A stretch of DNA of 14,477 nucleotides, from the NCBI GenBank assembly GCA_927911745.1, contig CAKMQF010000086.1:1-14477 (forward strand), read 5' to 3'. A program made the position numbers and the translations under genes. This stretch comes from an uncultured Gemella sp. Its GTDB lineage: Bacteria > Bacillota > Bacilli > Staphylococcales > Gemellaceae. A model generated the notes under the pieces. That model had not been told where the DNA came from. It saw nothing but the letters and a program-made list of their open reading frames with translations, and searched no databases. This document shows, piece by piece, positions 1 to 8,449 of this stretch (positions are counted from its first letter, which is position 1; every line of letters begins with the position of its first letter).

Positions 1-740
1 TTTGTTTTAAGTAAATCTAATAATTCTTTATCTTGTTTTCCTTGTGTTCCTGCTAAATCTACTTCATAGAAGTATAATCCTTCTGTTAAATTTTTCACTG
101 GTGGAAGAGCTGGATTTTTAGCTGATCCGTTATCTGACCATGGTGCATTATCTGATGATTTTAAGATTAATCGAGTTAACATTCCGTCACCTGCGAATAA
201 GTGATAAGGAATTACTTGATTTACTCCGGCTGTGAATGGTCCAGGGAAGTTTGCTTTGTCTAAGTATTTAGCTGGTACGTCAACTTCATCTTTCGTATTA
301 TCCATTACTGCTTTTTTAACTTCAACTGGAGTTGTTTGTGGTTCTGCTACATCTTTAGCTAGTTTTAATAAATTATTCGCATCAACTTCTTTAGCATTAA
401 CGCTTGGTTCTGATTTTACTTCAGGTTGTTTCTCAGCCGTAACATCATTTTTCACTTCAACTGTTTGTTTCTCAACAGGTGTTGTTACAGGTGTTGTTAC
501 TTTTTCCACAGTATTTGTTTTATTTTCAGGTGCTTTAGATTCAACAACTGTATCAGTTTGTTTATTATCTACATTTTGAACTACAGGGGCTTTATCTAAT
601 TGTTTATCACTTGCGTGTGCTTCTCCACCTCCTACAATTACAAAAATACCACTTGCAATAGCTGCTGATACTACTCCAACACTAACTTTTCTTATTGCCC
701 ATTTTGTAAAATTTTCTGATTTCATAAAATTATTTTTCAT
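1..740 (-). CDS. SSURE-domain (PavB-like) YSIRK surface adhesin, N-terminal part
   Basis: Partial gene: it starts at 740 and runs off the window edge, so 246 codons are seen and no stop. A strong SD (AGAGGAG) lies about 10 nt upstream of the ATG. Residues 1-44 form a long signal peptide with a YSIRK-like motif (AIRKVSVGVVS) and a hydrophobic core ending near AHAS, typical of exported, septum-targeted wall proteins. Residues 45-135 are a low-complexity linker rich in K, E, V, T and P. From about residue 136 the sequence (VPAKYLDKA, GVNQVIPYHLFAGDGMLTRL, APWSDNGSAKNPAL) matches my memory of the SSURE repeat, the fibronectin-binding module of pneumococcal PavB. Inference: a wall-anchored adhesin binding host matrix. 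The expected further repeats and LPXTG anchor lie outside the window, so repeat number and anchoring cannot be judged. Confidence 0.85.
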   Translation of the reverse strand, partial: MKNNFMKSENFTKWAIRKVSVGVVSAAIASGIFVIVGGGEAHASDKQLDKAPVVQNVDNKQTDTVVESKAPENKTNTVEKVTTPVTTPVEKQTVEVKNDVTAEKQPEVKSEPSVNAKEVDANNLLKLAKDVAEPQTTPVEVKKAVMDNTKDEVDVPAKYLDKANFPGPFTAGVNQVIPYHLFAGDGMLTRLILKSSDNAPWSDNGSAKNPALPPVKNLTEGLYFYEVDLAGTQGKQDKELLDLLKT

Positions 741-890
741 TTATATTATTCTCCTCTTATTAATACTTTATTACCAAAACTTTTTGTTTGATGAATACAG
801 TATACCTTATAGATATTAACTAACTATTAGTAAATGTTTAAATATTTCTTAAATAGATATTATAAAATAATTATTTTAAAAATATACTAA

Positions 891-920
891 TATATATCGT
901 TTAAATTAGATTTCTGACAA
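891..920 (-). promoter_or_regulatory. Possible promoter of the SSURE adhesin gene
   Basis: On the minus strand TTGTCA (915-920) is followed after 18 nt by TATATA (891-896). The match is moderate and would give a 5' leader of about 150 nt. The region 741-957 is extremely AT-rich, so chance matches are likely. It is divergent from the strong plus-strand T-box promoter at 958-986. Confidence 0.3.
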
Positions 921-957
921 TTTCGAAAAAAGTTTTTAATTTTTTTACTAAAAAGTG

Positions 958-986
958 TTGACAAAGAAAATATCTTATGTTAATAT
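958..986 (+). promoter_or_regulatory. Sigma-A promoter of the met operon
   Basis: TTGACA (958-963), a 17-nt spacer and TAATAT (981-986): a near-consensus vegetative promoter. It sits just before the first T-box, giving a predicted transcript start near 993 and a leader of about 610 nt before metE. No second convincing promoter was seen between the two T-boxes. Confidence 0.8.
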
Positions 987-1002
987 TTCTTTAACAGTTT
1001 TA

Positions 1003-1241
1003 AAAAGCGAAGAAGTGAAGAGCAATATTTCTTAATTATTAGAGACCTTTTTGGTTGGTGAAAAAAAGGATTTGAGTGTATTGTAAATGGTCACAGAGCT
1101 GAACTAATGAGTATATATAAGTTAGTTCCGGTTGATAACCGTTAATAATCATTGAGGTAAGATTAAAATTTATTTTAAGATTATAAAATTGGGTGGTAAC
1201 ACGGTCATTTCGTCCCTTGTGTTACTACCCTTTGTCGTATT
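1003..1241 (+). promoter_or_regulatory. T-box riboswitch 1, Met specifier
   Basis: The features of a T-box leader appear in order. Stem I apical elements are AGAGA (1041-1045), then a CCTTTTT/AAAAAGG arm (1046-1052 with 1063-1069) closed by GGTTGGTGAAA. The candidate specifier ATG (1087-1089) sits in the context TAA-ATG-GTCACAGAGC, which lines up with the specifier position of known leaders such as glyQS. The T-box sequence GGGTGGTAACACGG starts at 1191. Its TGGT can pair with the ACCA end of uncharged tRNA-Met. GGG (1191-1193) with CCC (1214-1216) and ACG with CGT form the antiterminator. Inference: uncharged tRNA-Met promotes readthrough. Confidence 0.85.
1191..1241 (+). terminator. Terminator hairpin of T-box 1
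   Basis: GGGTGGTAACAC (1191-1202) pairs with GTGTTACTACCC (1219-1230), 12 bp with one G-T wobble and a 16-nt loop. The stem sequesters the T-box sequence itself, so it excludes the antiterminator. The following tract (TTTGTCGTATTT) is a weak U-run, so termination may be leaky or work differently from T-box 2. Confidence 0.6.
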
Positions 1242-1280
1242 TAAGACTGAATAAAAAAATATTTTTACAAATTAATATAT

Positions 1281-1556
1281 TATTACATGGATAAGATGAG
1301 TAGAAAAAAGGATTTACACCAGAGAGTCTCGGTAGCTGAAAAGAGATTAATGAGTTTTTTTGAAGATGGTCTTTGAGTTTTAATTATCGAGCAGATGTTA
1401 GATAATTACGCAGAAAATAGCGTTAAAATTTTAATGAGGTGGAAAACTAAAAAATTCAATTTATCATTTTAGATTTTCCATAAAATAAGGTGGTACCACG
1501 TATAAAACGCACGTCCTTAGACAATATTAGATATTGTTTAAGGGCGTTTTTTATTT
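1281..1556 (+). promoter_or_regulatory. T-box riboswitch 2, Met specifier
   Basis: A second complete T-box follows the first. It has AGAGAG (1321-1326), a GTCTC/GAGAT arm (1326-1330 with 1343-1347) enclosing GGTAGCTGAAAA, and a specifier ATG (1366-1368) in the context GAAG-ATG-GTCTTTGAG, closely matching the canonical GAA-n-codon-n-TCTTGAG pattern. The T-box AAGGTGGTACCACG begins at 1487. The antiterminator is AAGG (1487-1490) with CCTT (1515-1518). It is the leader element nearest metE and shares the Met specifier of T-box 1, so the two form a serial double gate on one transcript. Confidence 0.9.
1512..1552 (+). terminator. Intrinsic terminator of T-box 2
   Basis: CGTCCTTAGACAATAT (1512-1527) pairs with ATATTGTTTAAGGGCG (1531-1546) through a 3-nt loop, 16 bp with two wobbles, followed directly by TTTTTT. 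The 5' arm contains the antiterminator partner CCTT, so the two folds are mutually exclusive, as expected for a T-box. Confidence 0.9.
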
Positions 1557-1604
1557 TTATAATTCAATATACACAAAAAGAGAAAATCTCAGGAGGAAAA
1601 AATA

Positions 1605-3846
1605 ATGACAAAAATTTCAAGTTTAGGATACCCACGTTTAGGGGAAAAAAGAGAATGGAAAAAATTAATTGAAGGATACTGGGCGCGTACAGTTCGTCAA
1701 AACGAGTTATTTGAAGAAGCAGGAAAACTTCGTCGTCTTTATATCGAGAAACAATTAAATGCTGGTTTAGATTTTATCCCAGTTGGTGATTTCTCACTTT
1801 ATGATCACATTTTAGATTTATCAGTTCAATTCAACGTTATTCCACAACGTTTTGAAGGAAGAGAAGTTGATGTAGACTTATTCTTCGATATCGCTCGTGG
1901 TAACAAAGATAATGTTGCATCTGCACTTAAAAAATGGTTTAACACTAACTACCACTACATCGTACCAGAATGGGAAAATGTTAACCCTAGATTAAACAAT
2001 ACTCGTCTATTAGACTTATATAAAGAAGCAAAAGAAATCGTAGGAGATAAAGCTAAACCAGTAATCACTGGACCTATTACATATGTTGCTTTATCTAGTG
2101 GTCTAGCTGAAGGAGAATTTGAAAAAGCTGTAGATAAATTAGTTCCACTTTACACTCAAGTATTCAAAGAATTAGCTGAAGCTGGTGCTTCTTACATCCA
2201 AGTAGATGAGCCAATCTTTGTTACTGATGAAGGTAGAAACTACGTAGAATTAGCTCACAAAGTATACAACCACTTCAACAACGAAGTAGATGCTAAATTC
2301 ATCTTCCAAACTTACTTTGAAGCTTTAGTAGAAGCTGAAAAACTTGCTGATTTACCAGTAGCTTTCGGTTTAGACTTCGTTCACGGTAGAGAAGAAAACT
2401 TAGCTAATGTAAAAGCTGGTTTATTCAAAAATAAAGAAGTATTTGCTGGGGTTGTTGATGGACGTAACGTATGGAGCAATGATTTCGAAGATAGTTCTGC
2501 ATTATTAGAAGAAATTAAAGCTAATGTTGCTGAATTAGTAATTCAACCTTCATGTTCATTACTACACGTACCAGTAACAACTAAAAAATGAAACAGAATT
2601 AGAAGAAACTTTACTAAATGGTTTAGCATTTGCTGATCAAAAATTAGTGGAACTTAACTTACTAGCTAACAAATTAGATGGTAAAGAAGATGCAGCATAC
2701 CAAAAACACGTTGAAGACTTCAACAAATTACAAAATGCTGATTTCAGAAACCTTGAATTAGAATCAAGCGAAAATGTTCGTTCAACTCGTCCATCTGATT
2801 ACAAAGTTCGTCGTGAAGTTCAAAACAAAAAATACAACTTACCATTATTACCAACTACTACAATCGGTTCATTCCCTCAATCTAAACAAGTACGTCTACA
2901 ACGTGCTCTATGGAAAAAAGGTGAATTATCTAATGAAGCATATGAAAAATTCATCGAAGAAGAAATCGCTCGTTGGATTAAAATTCAAGAAGATCTTGAT
3001 ATCGATGTACTAGTTCACGGTGAATTCGAACGTACAGACATGGTTGAGTTCTTCGGTCAACGTTTCGCTGGATTTGCATCTACTAAATTCGGTTGGGTTC
3101 AATCATATGGTTCTCGTGGGGTTAAACCACCAATCATTTACGGAGATGTAAAACACGTTGAAGCTGTTACAGTTAAAGAAACTGCTTATGCTCAAAGCTT
3201 AACTAACCGTCCTGTTAAAGGTATGTTAACTGGACCAGTTACAATTCTAAACTGGTCATTTGAAAGAACTGATATTTCTAAAGCAGAAATCTTCAACCAA
3301 ATAGCTATCGCTCTTAAAAATGAAATTGAACTTTTAGAAAAAGCTGGAATTACAATTATCCAAGTTGACGAACCAGCTATCCGTGAAGGATTACCTCTAA
3401 GAGATAACAAAAAAGAAAAATATCTTGAAGAAGCAGTATTCTCATTCCGTCTAGCTACTTCATCAGTTCAAGATGATACACAAATTCACACTCATATGTG
3501 TTATTCTAACTTCGATGAAATTATCGATTCTATCCGCGCATTAGATGCTGACGTTATTTCTATCGAAACTAGTAGAAGCCACGGAGAATTAATCTCTGCA
3601 TTCGAAACTGCAATCTACCCATTAGGTATTGGTTTAGGAGTTTACGACATCCACTCTCCACGTGTTCCTACTAAAGAAGAAGTACGTACAAACATCTTAC
3701 GTCCACTTCAAAAACTATCTACAGAACAATTCTGGATTAACCCTGACTGTGGATTAAAAACACGTGCTGAAAAAGAAACAATCGAAGCATTAGAAGTTTT
3801 AGTTGAGGTAACTAAAGAAATCAGAAGTGAACTTGCCGCTAAATAG
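1605..3846 (+). CDS. metE: Cobalamin-independent methionine synthase MetE (frameshifted as read)
   Basis: Transfers the methyl group of 5-methyltetrahydrofolate to homocysteine in the cytoplasm, the last step of methionine synthesis. The ATG at 1605 has an AGGAGG SD (1591-1596). The frame stops at 2589-2591, but removing one A from the A6 run at 2583-2588 restores a continuous 746-residue protein, the normal MetE length. Residues 1-327 are the N-terminal barrel ([18 protein letters not shown] start). The C-terminal catalytic domain has TTTIGSFPQ and the zinc ligands His630, Cys632 (HTHMCYSNF), Glu654 (SIETSRS) and Cys715 (NPDCGLKTR). Their spacings, 22 and 61 residues, equal those between E. 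coli Cys643, Glu665 and Cys726. All catalytic residues being intact favours a sequencing error or very recent mutation over an old pseudogene. The gene is controlled by the tandem Met T-boxes. Confidence 0.93.
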
Positions 3847-3855
3847 GAGGTTCAT

Positions 3856-5698
3856 ATGAGAAACTTACTAGAGAGATTAGAAAAAAATGTACTCGTAGCT
3901 GATGGAGCTATGGGTACAGCTCTCTATAGTAATGGATTGGAAAGTTGTCATGAATATAATAATATCTCTAATCCAGATTCTGTAGAGAAAATACATAAGG
4001 CTTATATCGAAGCTGGAGCAGATATAATTCAAACAAATACTTATGCCGCAAAAAAATGTCAGCTAAAAACTTATGGTTATGAAGATAAGTTTGAAGAAAT
4101 AAATATTCGCGCTGCTGAAATAGCTCGTAAAGCCGCTGGAGAAAATACTTTTGTTTTCGGTACTATTGGAGCTATTCGCGGTCTTCGTGAATGTGAATTA
4201 TCATTAGAAACAATCGTTAACGAAACACTTGATCAAGTAAAAGTATTATTATCAACAAATAAAAATTGATGCATTACTTTTTGAGACTTATTATGATCAA
4301 GAAGAAATTCGCGCTGTTTTAACTGAAACAAGAAAATTAACTGACTTACCTATTATCACTAATATTTCATTATTAGAAGCAGGTATAACTCAAAACGGGG
4401 AAAAAGTCACTGATGCTTTAAGCGCACTTGTTAATTTAGGTGCTGATATAGTTGGATTAAACTGTCATCTTGGTCCTTATCATATGATAAAAAGTTTAAA
4501 ACAAGTTCCATTATTTGCACAAAGCTATCTATCGGCTTATCCAAATGCCAGCTTATTACAGTTAACTCAAACTATTAATGGTAACGAATATCGTTTCAGA
4601 AAAAACTCAGCATACTTTGAACAAAGTGCTAAGCTACTTGTTGAAGAAGGAGTAAGATTAATCGGTGGTTGCTGTGGAACTACTCCTGAGCATATTCGTG
4701 CTATTAAAAAAGGAATAAAAGATTTAAAACCTGTCAAAAGAAAAATAATCACACCTTTACCAGCTGAGGAAGAACTTGTTAGAGTAGCAAATAACAAACC
4801 AACAATTGTTGATAAAGTGAAAAAACAAGTAACAATAATCGCTGAACTGGATCCACCTAAACATTTAAATGTAGATAAATTTATTGAAGGTGCTAAAGCT
4901 ATAGATAAAAAGAATATCGAAGCTATAACTTTAGCTGATAATTCTTTAGCTAGTACTCGAATTTGTAATTTAGCTGCTGCTACATTACTTAAAGAGCACA
5001 TTTCTACCCCTACACTTCTGCATTTAACATGTCGTGATCACAACCTTATCGGGTTACAATCTCGATTAATGGGATTCGATCTTCTTGGAATTAATAATGT
5101 CCTTGCTCTTACTGGGGATCCAAGTAAACTTGGTGACTTCCCTGGAGCTACTAGTGTCTATGATATGACTAGCCTTAAGTTAATTCCTTTCATTAAACAG
5201 CTTAACGAAGGACTTGGATATAACGGGGCTTCTCTGAAAAAGACTACAAACTTCACAGTTGCTGCAGCATATAATCCGAATGTTCGTGACTTAAGTAAAA
5301 CGAAACGTTTAGTTGAGAAGAAAATTAAAGCAGGTACTGATTACTTTATTACGCAACCTGTATTTGAAGCTGAAAAAATTGAACAATTAGCAGAATTTGC
5401 CGCTGATTATCCAGATACTCCATTCTTCGTTGGTATAATGCCAATTACTAGTTACAACAATGCTGTATTCTTACACAATGAGGTACCTGGTATCAAGTTA
5501 TCAGAAGAATTCTTAGCTAAATTAGAAGAAGTAAAAGATGACAAAGAACTTTGTCAAAAAATTGCTTTAGAAGAAAGTAAAAAACTACTAGATGTTGCTT
5601 TGAAACACTTCAAAGGAATTTATCTAATAACACCTTTCTTTAGATATGATCTTACATTAGAATTAATAGATTATGTTGAAGAAAACAAAGATAAATAA
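3856..5698 (+). CDS. Bifunctional homocysteine S-methyltransferase / methylenetetrahydrofolate reductase (YitJ/MetF type, frameshifted as read)
   Basis: Ten bases after metE; its SD (AGGAGG) overlaps the metE stop, implying translational coupling. The N-terminal half resembles the homocysteine methyltransferase domain (VADGAMGTALYSNG at the start). Its three zinc cysteines are Cys203 (GLNCHLGP), Cys272 and Cys273 (GGCCGTTPEH). From about residue 325 the C-terminal half is a methylenetetrahydrofolate reductase (ELDPPKHL, LTCRDHN, NVLALTGDPSKLGDFPGA, DYFITQPVF). It should reduce 5,10-methylene-THF to the 5-methyl-THF that MetE consumes. The frame closes at 4267-4269. Dropping one A from the A5 run at 4261-4265 restores a 613-residue protein, the size of B. 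subtilis YitJ. As with metE, the conserved residues are intact. A metF-only symbol would miss the first domain, so I give none. Confidence 0.9.
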
Positions 5699-5701
5699 AA
5701 G

Positions 5702-6118
5702 TTAAATGTATATGAAGAAATCACCTAGAAAATTTAGTTTTTCTAGGTGATTTTTAAATCTTATTTTATTTATTTCCGTATTTTCGAAAAGTTCATCTAA
5801 AGGTTTGTACATTACTTTATTTAAATCTTCAATTAAAAATTGTAGTTTTTGTTGAGTTTGTACAAACTCTAAGAATTTAGCATTTCCTAATAATTTTTGT
5901 TGAATTTCTTCAAATACTGATAATTCTTCTTCTGTAGGTTCATTCCCTGCTTGAGCAGATTCCATTAATTCTTTTTGTTTTGATACGAATTCTGTATATA
6001 AAGCGTTAGCTTCTTCATCTGCGTATAATTCTTCAGATGCTGCTAATGATGCTTTATACTCATCAGATTCTCTTAATGCTCTTTCAAATTCATTTGCTTT
6101 ATCATAAATATTTACCAT
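5702..6118 (-). CDS. YheA/YlbF-like small protein (UPF0342-type)
   Basis: Small, acidic, helical cytoplasmic protein of the Com_YlbF superfamily. The start VNIYDKANEFERALRES and the later DLNKVMYKPLDELFE match my memory of the B. subtilis YheA family. No catalytic motif is visible and the biochemical role is unknown; relatives YlbF and YmcA act in RNA-processing complexes, but that should not be assumed here. The ATG at 6118 has the SD AAAGGAG (6128-6135) and a good promoter. As read it has 138 residues, and its last 20 or so are encoded by the terminator stem, which is suspicious. Removing one base from the T4 run at 5781-5784 would stop the frame at 5770, giving about 115 residues, the usual family size. 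Confidence 0.8.
   Translation of the reverse strand: MVNIYDKANEFERALRESDEYKASLAASEELYADEEANALYTEFVSKQKELMESAQAGNEPTEEELSVFEEIQQKLLGNAKFLEFVQTQQKLQFLIEDLNKVMYKPLDELFENTEINKIRFKNHLEKLNFLGDFFIYI
5718..5753. terminator. Terminator of the met operon, probably bidirectional
   Basis: A perfect 15-bp stem, AAATCACCTAGAAAA (5718-5732) with TTTTCTAGGTGATTT (5739-5753), and a 6-nt loop, flanked by T-runs on both strands. It lies between the convergent met operon and the yheA-like gene and can serve both. Confidence 0.88.
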
Positions 6119-6148
6119 AGTTATTTGCTCCTTTTATGTTGTATTCTA

Positions 6149-6178
6149 ATTATAACATAGTTTTACCTTCTTTGACAA
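6149..6178 (-). promoter_or_regulatory. Promoter of the yheA-like gene
   Basis: On the minus strand TTGTCA (6173-6178), an 18-nt spacer and a perfect TATAAT (6149-6154). It lies 31 nt upstream of the ATG at 6118, giving a short leader that holds the AAAGGAG SD. Confidence 0.75.
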
Positions 6179-6230
6179 TAAATCGTTTGCAAATTAGAAA
6201 TATGCTATGTCATTTGGAGAAAGAGAGTAT

Positions 6231-6272
6231 CTAAAAAATGTAATTATTAAGAAATCGATTTTGTCGAGTTAC
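6231..6272. repeat. Copy A of a diverged intergenic repeat
   Basis: This 42-bp stretch, with core GAAATCGATTTTGTCGAGTTAC, resembles 12612-12654 (core GAAACTGATTTTATCGAGTAAC) when aligned with one gap; most positions agree. It is flanked by GAGAGTA (6223-6229) and TACTCTC (6270-6276). Both copies are intergenic. A miniature repeat family is possible, but AT-richness raises the chance level. Confidence 0.35.
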
Positions 6273-6361
6273 TCTCGTATTTATATTATATATCTCCTAC
6301 TTTATGTTAACCTTATGCTATAACTAAACTTAAATTAAAATCCCCCATACTCTTAAATATG

Positions 6362-6384
6362 AAAAAGCTCATCCGAAGATGAGC
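6362..6384 (-). terminator. Terminator of the glycosyltransferase operon
   Basis: On the minus strand GCTCATC-TTCG-GATGAGC (6378-6384 with 6367-6373), a 7-bp stem closed by the stable UUCG tetraloop and followed by TTTTT (6362-6366). It lies 39 nt downstream of the stop of the membrane protein gene. Confidence 0.9.
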
Positions 6385-6422
6385 CTCTTATCTTAATTAA
6401 AGATATTATTTTCTCTATTTCA

Positions 6423-8447
6423 TTAATACCACCAAAGTTTTTGGTATCTATGTCCTATTTGTAATGAAAGATCTTTTTTATTTTGATCAGCACCGTTAAT
6501 ATATAATTTACCAGCTTCATACATATCAATCATTTCATTTGGTACGCTAGAAATAACTATACTTCCATTATTATCACTTTCTACTTGTGAGAATTTCACA
6601 CTGTAGTCTCCCGCTGGAAGATCATCAAAATACCAACGAAGAGTATATGTTTGTAATGGTACCTCCCAATACAATTCACGATAAATAAATTCATGTTCTC
6701 TTACAACTTTATTATCTTTTTTATCTATTATCTCTACTTTATACTTCGAATTATTTTTCTCATCATATGAAGAAATATATCCTCGAACATAATTAAAACT
6801 ACGATTAGCTTTAAATGTTTGTTCTACTTCTGTATCTTTATTTACTCTCACTATTCCATCTCTTAAATAATTATCCGTTGCATAAATACTAATACCGTTA
6901 ATTACACGTGAATCATAATCTAAGTTCATTGAATAAGATGGTCTTAAGAAACTATCACTTCCAACTTGAAGAGCAAATACTACTCCGAAAGCAATATAAA
7001 GTTTTTTCTTGTATTTATCAAATATAGTCGTCTCATATCTTTCGGCAAATAGTATTATACCTTTTGCTCCTAGAATGAAGATTATAGGCATCCATGCATA
7101 AACATATCTCGGTTTAGCTTCCCAGATTAAATGGAACATAAACACCCCGAATATAATAATTTGGAATAAGAAGCATGAAGTAATGTATTCTTTTCTACGT
7201 TTATAGATGTAATATACCATCCCGAAAATAATCACAACATACATCATTTGCGAAAGATATATGAAGAAACTATTATTACTTCCATAGAAAAGTTGCCACA
7301 AGAAACCATCACCATCTCTTAGTGCACGTGTACCATTCGTATAGTTAATAGTACCATCACTCCAATTTCCTCTTACTTTAAGAACTACCATAAGTAAATT
7401 AAGGAAGATTGGCCTATGAGTTAATCTATTAAAGAATAAGCCTAGATCATCTCTCATCTTATTTTGACTAAGATATGTAAATTGGAAATCCTGCCAATTA
7501 TAACTTCCACCTTGGATACTCATTCCCATCATTACCCAGTGTAACATCGGGAACTTATATCCATCATCTTTCCAAAATCCATAGTGCGCCCACAGCATAT
7601 CGAATCCTTTTCCAAAGAATACAAATGCAATTCCAAAGGTCACTAACAATAAAACTAAATTTTTATACCATTTGAAAAATAGTAAGTACACTATTAACGC
7701 TGGTAAAATAATAATTATATTACTTCTTAAGTTCCATGCAAATGCAACTAGAATAGCTACTGCTACAATATGCTTTGTTCTAAAGATAAAACTTCCATCT
7801 GATGGTATAAGAACATATATTATTAAAGCAACCATAATTACCATTAATGTATCAGAGTAATAGAATAAACTATACATTTGGAAAGGAATGTATAATATCA
7901 TTAATCCTAAAATTATCGTTTGCTTTTGTTTTGTTAGTAATTTTCCAGCTGTTTTATATGTTAGAAATATTGTCGCTGTTGTTACTAAGAAACAGAATAT
8001 ATGCAACGTCCACACTTCTGATATATGTAAGAATGCGGCAATACGATATATCCAGTATAGAATAATTGTCGGTGTAATATTATTCGGATAAACTAAAAAA
8101 TATCTTTCACCAGAGAATTTTCCATAGTTCAGCATATAGTGTGCTTCATTTTCTATTTCTGCACCATCCGAAAAGTTCAGTGTATCCATAGATAAAATAA
8201 TTGCCTGAAATACTAAATATACTAACACTATAATTCTATTATATTTTTTTAATCCAACTTCATCAGTTGCTAAAACTTTTTTTACTGCATAAATAAACAA
8301 TATGAAAACCACTGGTACACCTAACAGAAGTGCCAACGGATTTAATATTCTTTCATAGACAAATGGTGCAACATATGCCCAGGTTAAAGCTATTGTAAAC
8401 AAGGCTATAAACGCATATGAAAACACATTATGTAATATTCGCCTCAT
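6423..8447 (-). CDS. Multi-spanning membrane protein, GT-C-fold glycosyltransferase-like
   Basis: 674 residues. The first ~510 contain around a dozen hydrophobic segments (for example residues 8-26, 36-56, 70-88, 147-166) and the last ~160 form a soluble, probably extracytoplasmic domain. The first large loop after residue 90 carries an acidic motif (NFSDGAEIENEAHYML), and EAKPRYVYAWMPI lies in a late loop. This layout fits GT-C glycosyltransferases such as PMT/ArnT relatives, which use polyprenyl-linked sugars at the outer membrane face. The exact family and acceptor are not recognised; wall or teichoic acid glycosylation is inference. The ATG at 8447 is 2 nt after the GT2 stop and its SD (GGAG) lies in the end of the GT2 gene, so the two are co-translated. 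A Wzy-like polymerase or other envelope protein is the main alternative. Confidence 0.7.
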   Translation of the reverse strand: MRRILHNVFSYAFIALFTIALTWAYVAPFVYERILNPLALLLGVPVVFILFIYAVKKVLATDEVGLKKYNRIIVLVYLVFQAIILSMDTLNFSDGAEIENEAHYMLNYGKFSGERYFLVYPNNITPTIILYWIYRIAAFLHISEVWTLHIFCFLVTTATIFLTYKTAGKLLTKQKQTIILGLMILYIPFQMYSLFYYSDTLMVIMVALIIYVLIPSDGSFIFRTKHIVAVAILVAFAWNLRSNIIIILPALIVYLLFFKWYKNLVLLLVTFGIAFVFFGKGFDMLWAHYGFWKDDGYKFPMLHWVMMGMSIQGGSYNWQDFQFTYLSQNKMRDDLGLFFNRLTHRPIFLNLLMVVLKVRGNWSDGTINYTNGTRALRDGDGFLWQLFYGSNNSFFIYLSQMMYVVIIFGMVYYIYKRRKEYITSCFLFQIIIFGVFMFHLIWEAKPRYVYAWMPIIFILGAKGIILFAERYETTIFDKYKKKLYIAFGVVFALQVGSDSFLRPSYSMNLDYDSRVINGISIYATDNYLRDGIVRVNKDTEVEQTFKANRSFNYVRGYISSYDEKNNSKYKVEIIDKKDNKVVREHEFIYRELYWEVPLQTYTLRWYFDDLPAGDYSVKFSQVESDNNGSIVISSVPNEMIDMYEAGKLYINGADQNKKDLSLQIGHRYQKLWWY

Positions 8448-8449
8448 AA

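Larger units (their letters stand above)
6119..6422. other. Intergenic region between the yheA-like gene and the GT operon
   Basis: About 300 bases without a gene. It holds the yheA-like promoter and SD (6128-6178), a short diverged repeat with a possible long-range GAGAGTA/TACTCTC stem (6223-6276), and the terminator of the glycosyltransferase operon (6362-6384). Nothing was recognised in 6277-6361. Confidence 0.7.

Noticed and set aside
232..579. Plus-strand open frame, 115 codons, Ser/Thr-rich
   Set aside because: It is the antisense of the adhesin's low-complexity linker; the minus strand has the SD, the signal peptide and the SSURE match.
1490..1672. Plus-strand open frame across the second T-box terminator and the metE start
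   Set aside because: It runs through a riboswitch terminator and the metE SD in a different frame, with no SD of its own.
2647..3846. Separate gene starting at the GTG of 2647
   Set aside because: The GTG is an internal Val codon of MetE with no SD; the residues before it continue the MetE sequence once one base is removed.
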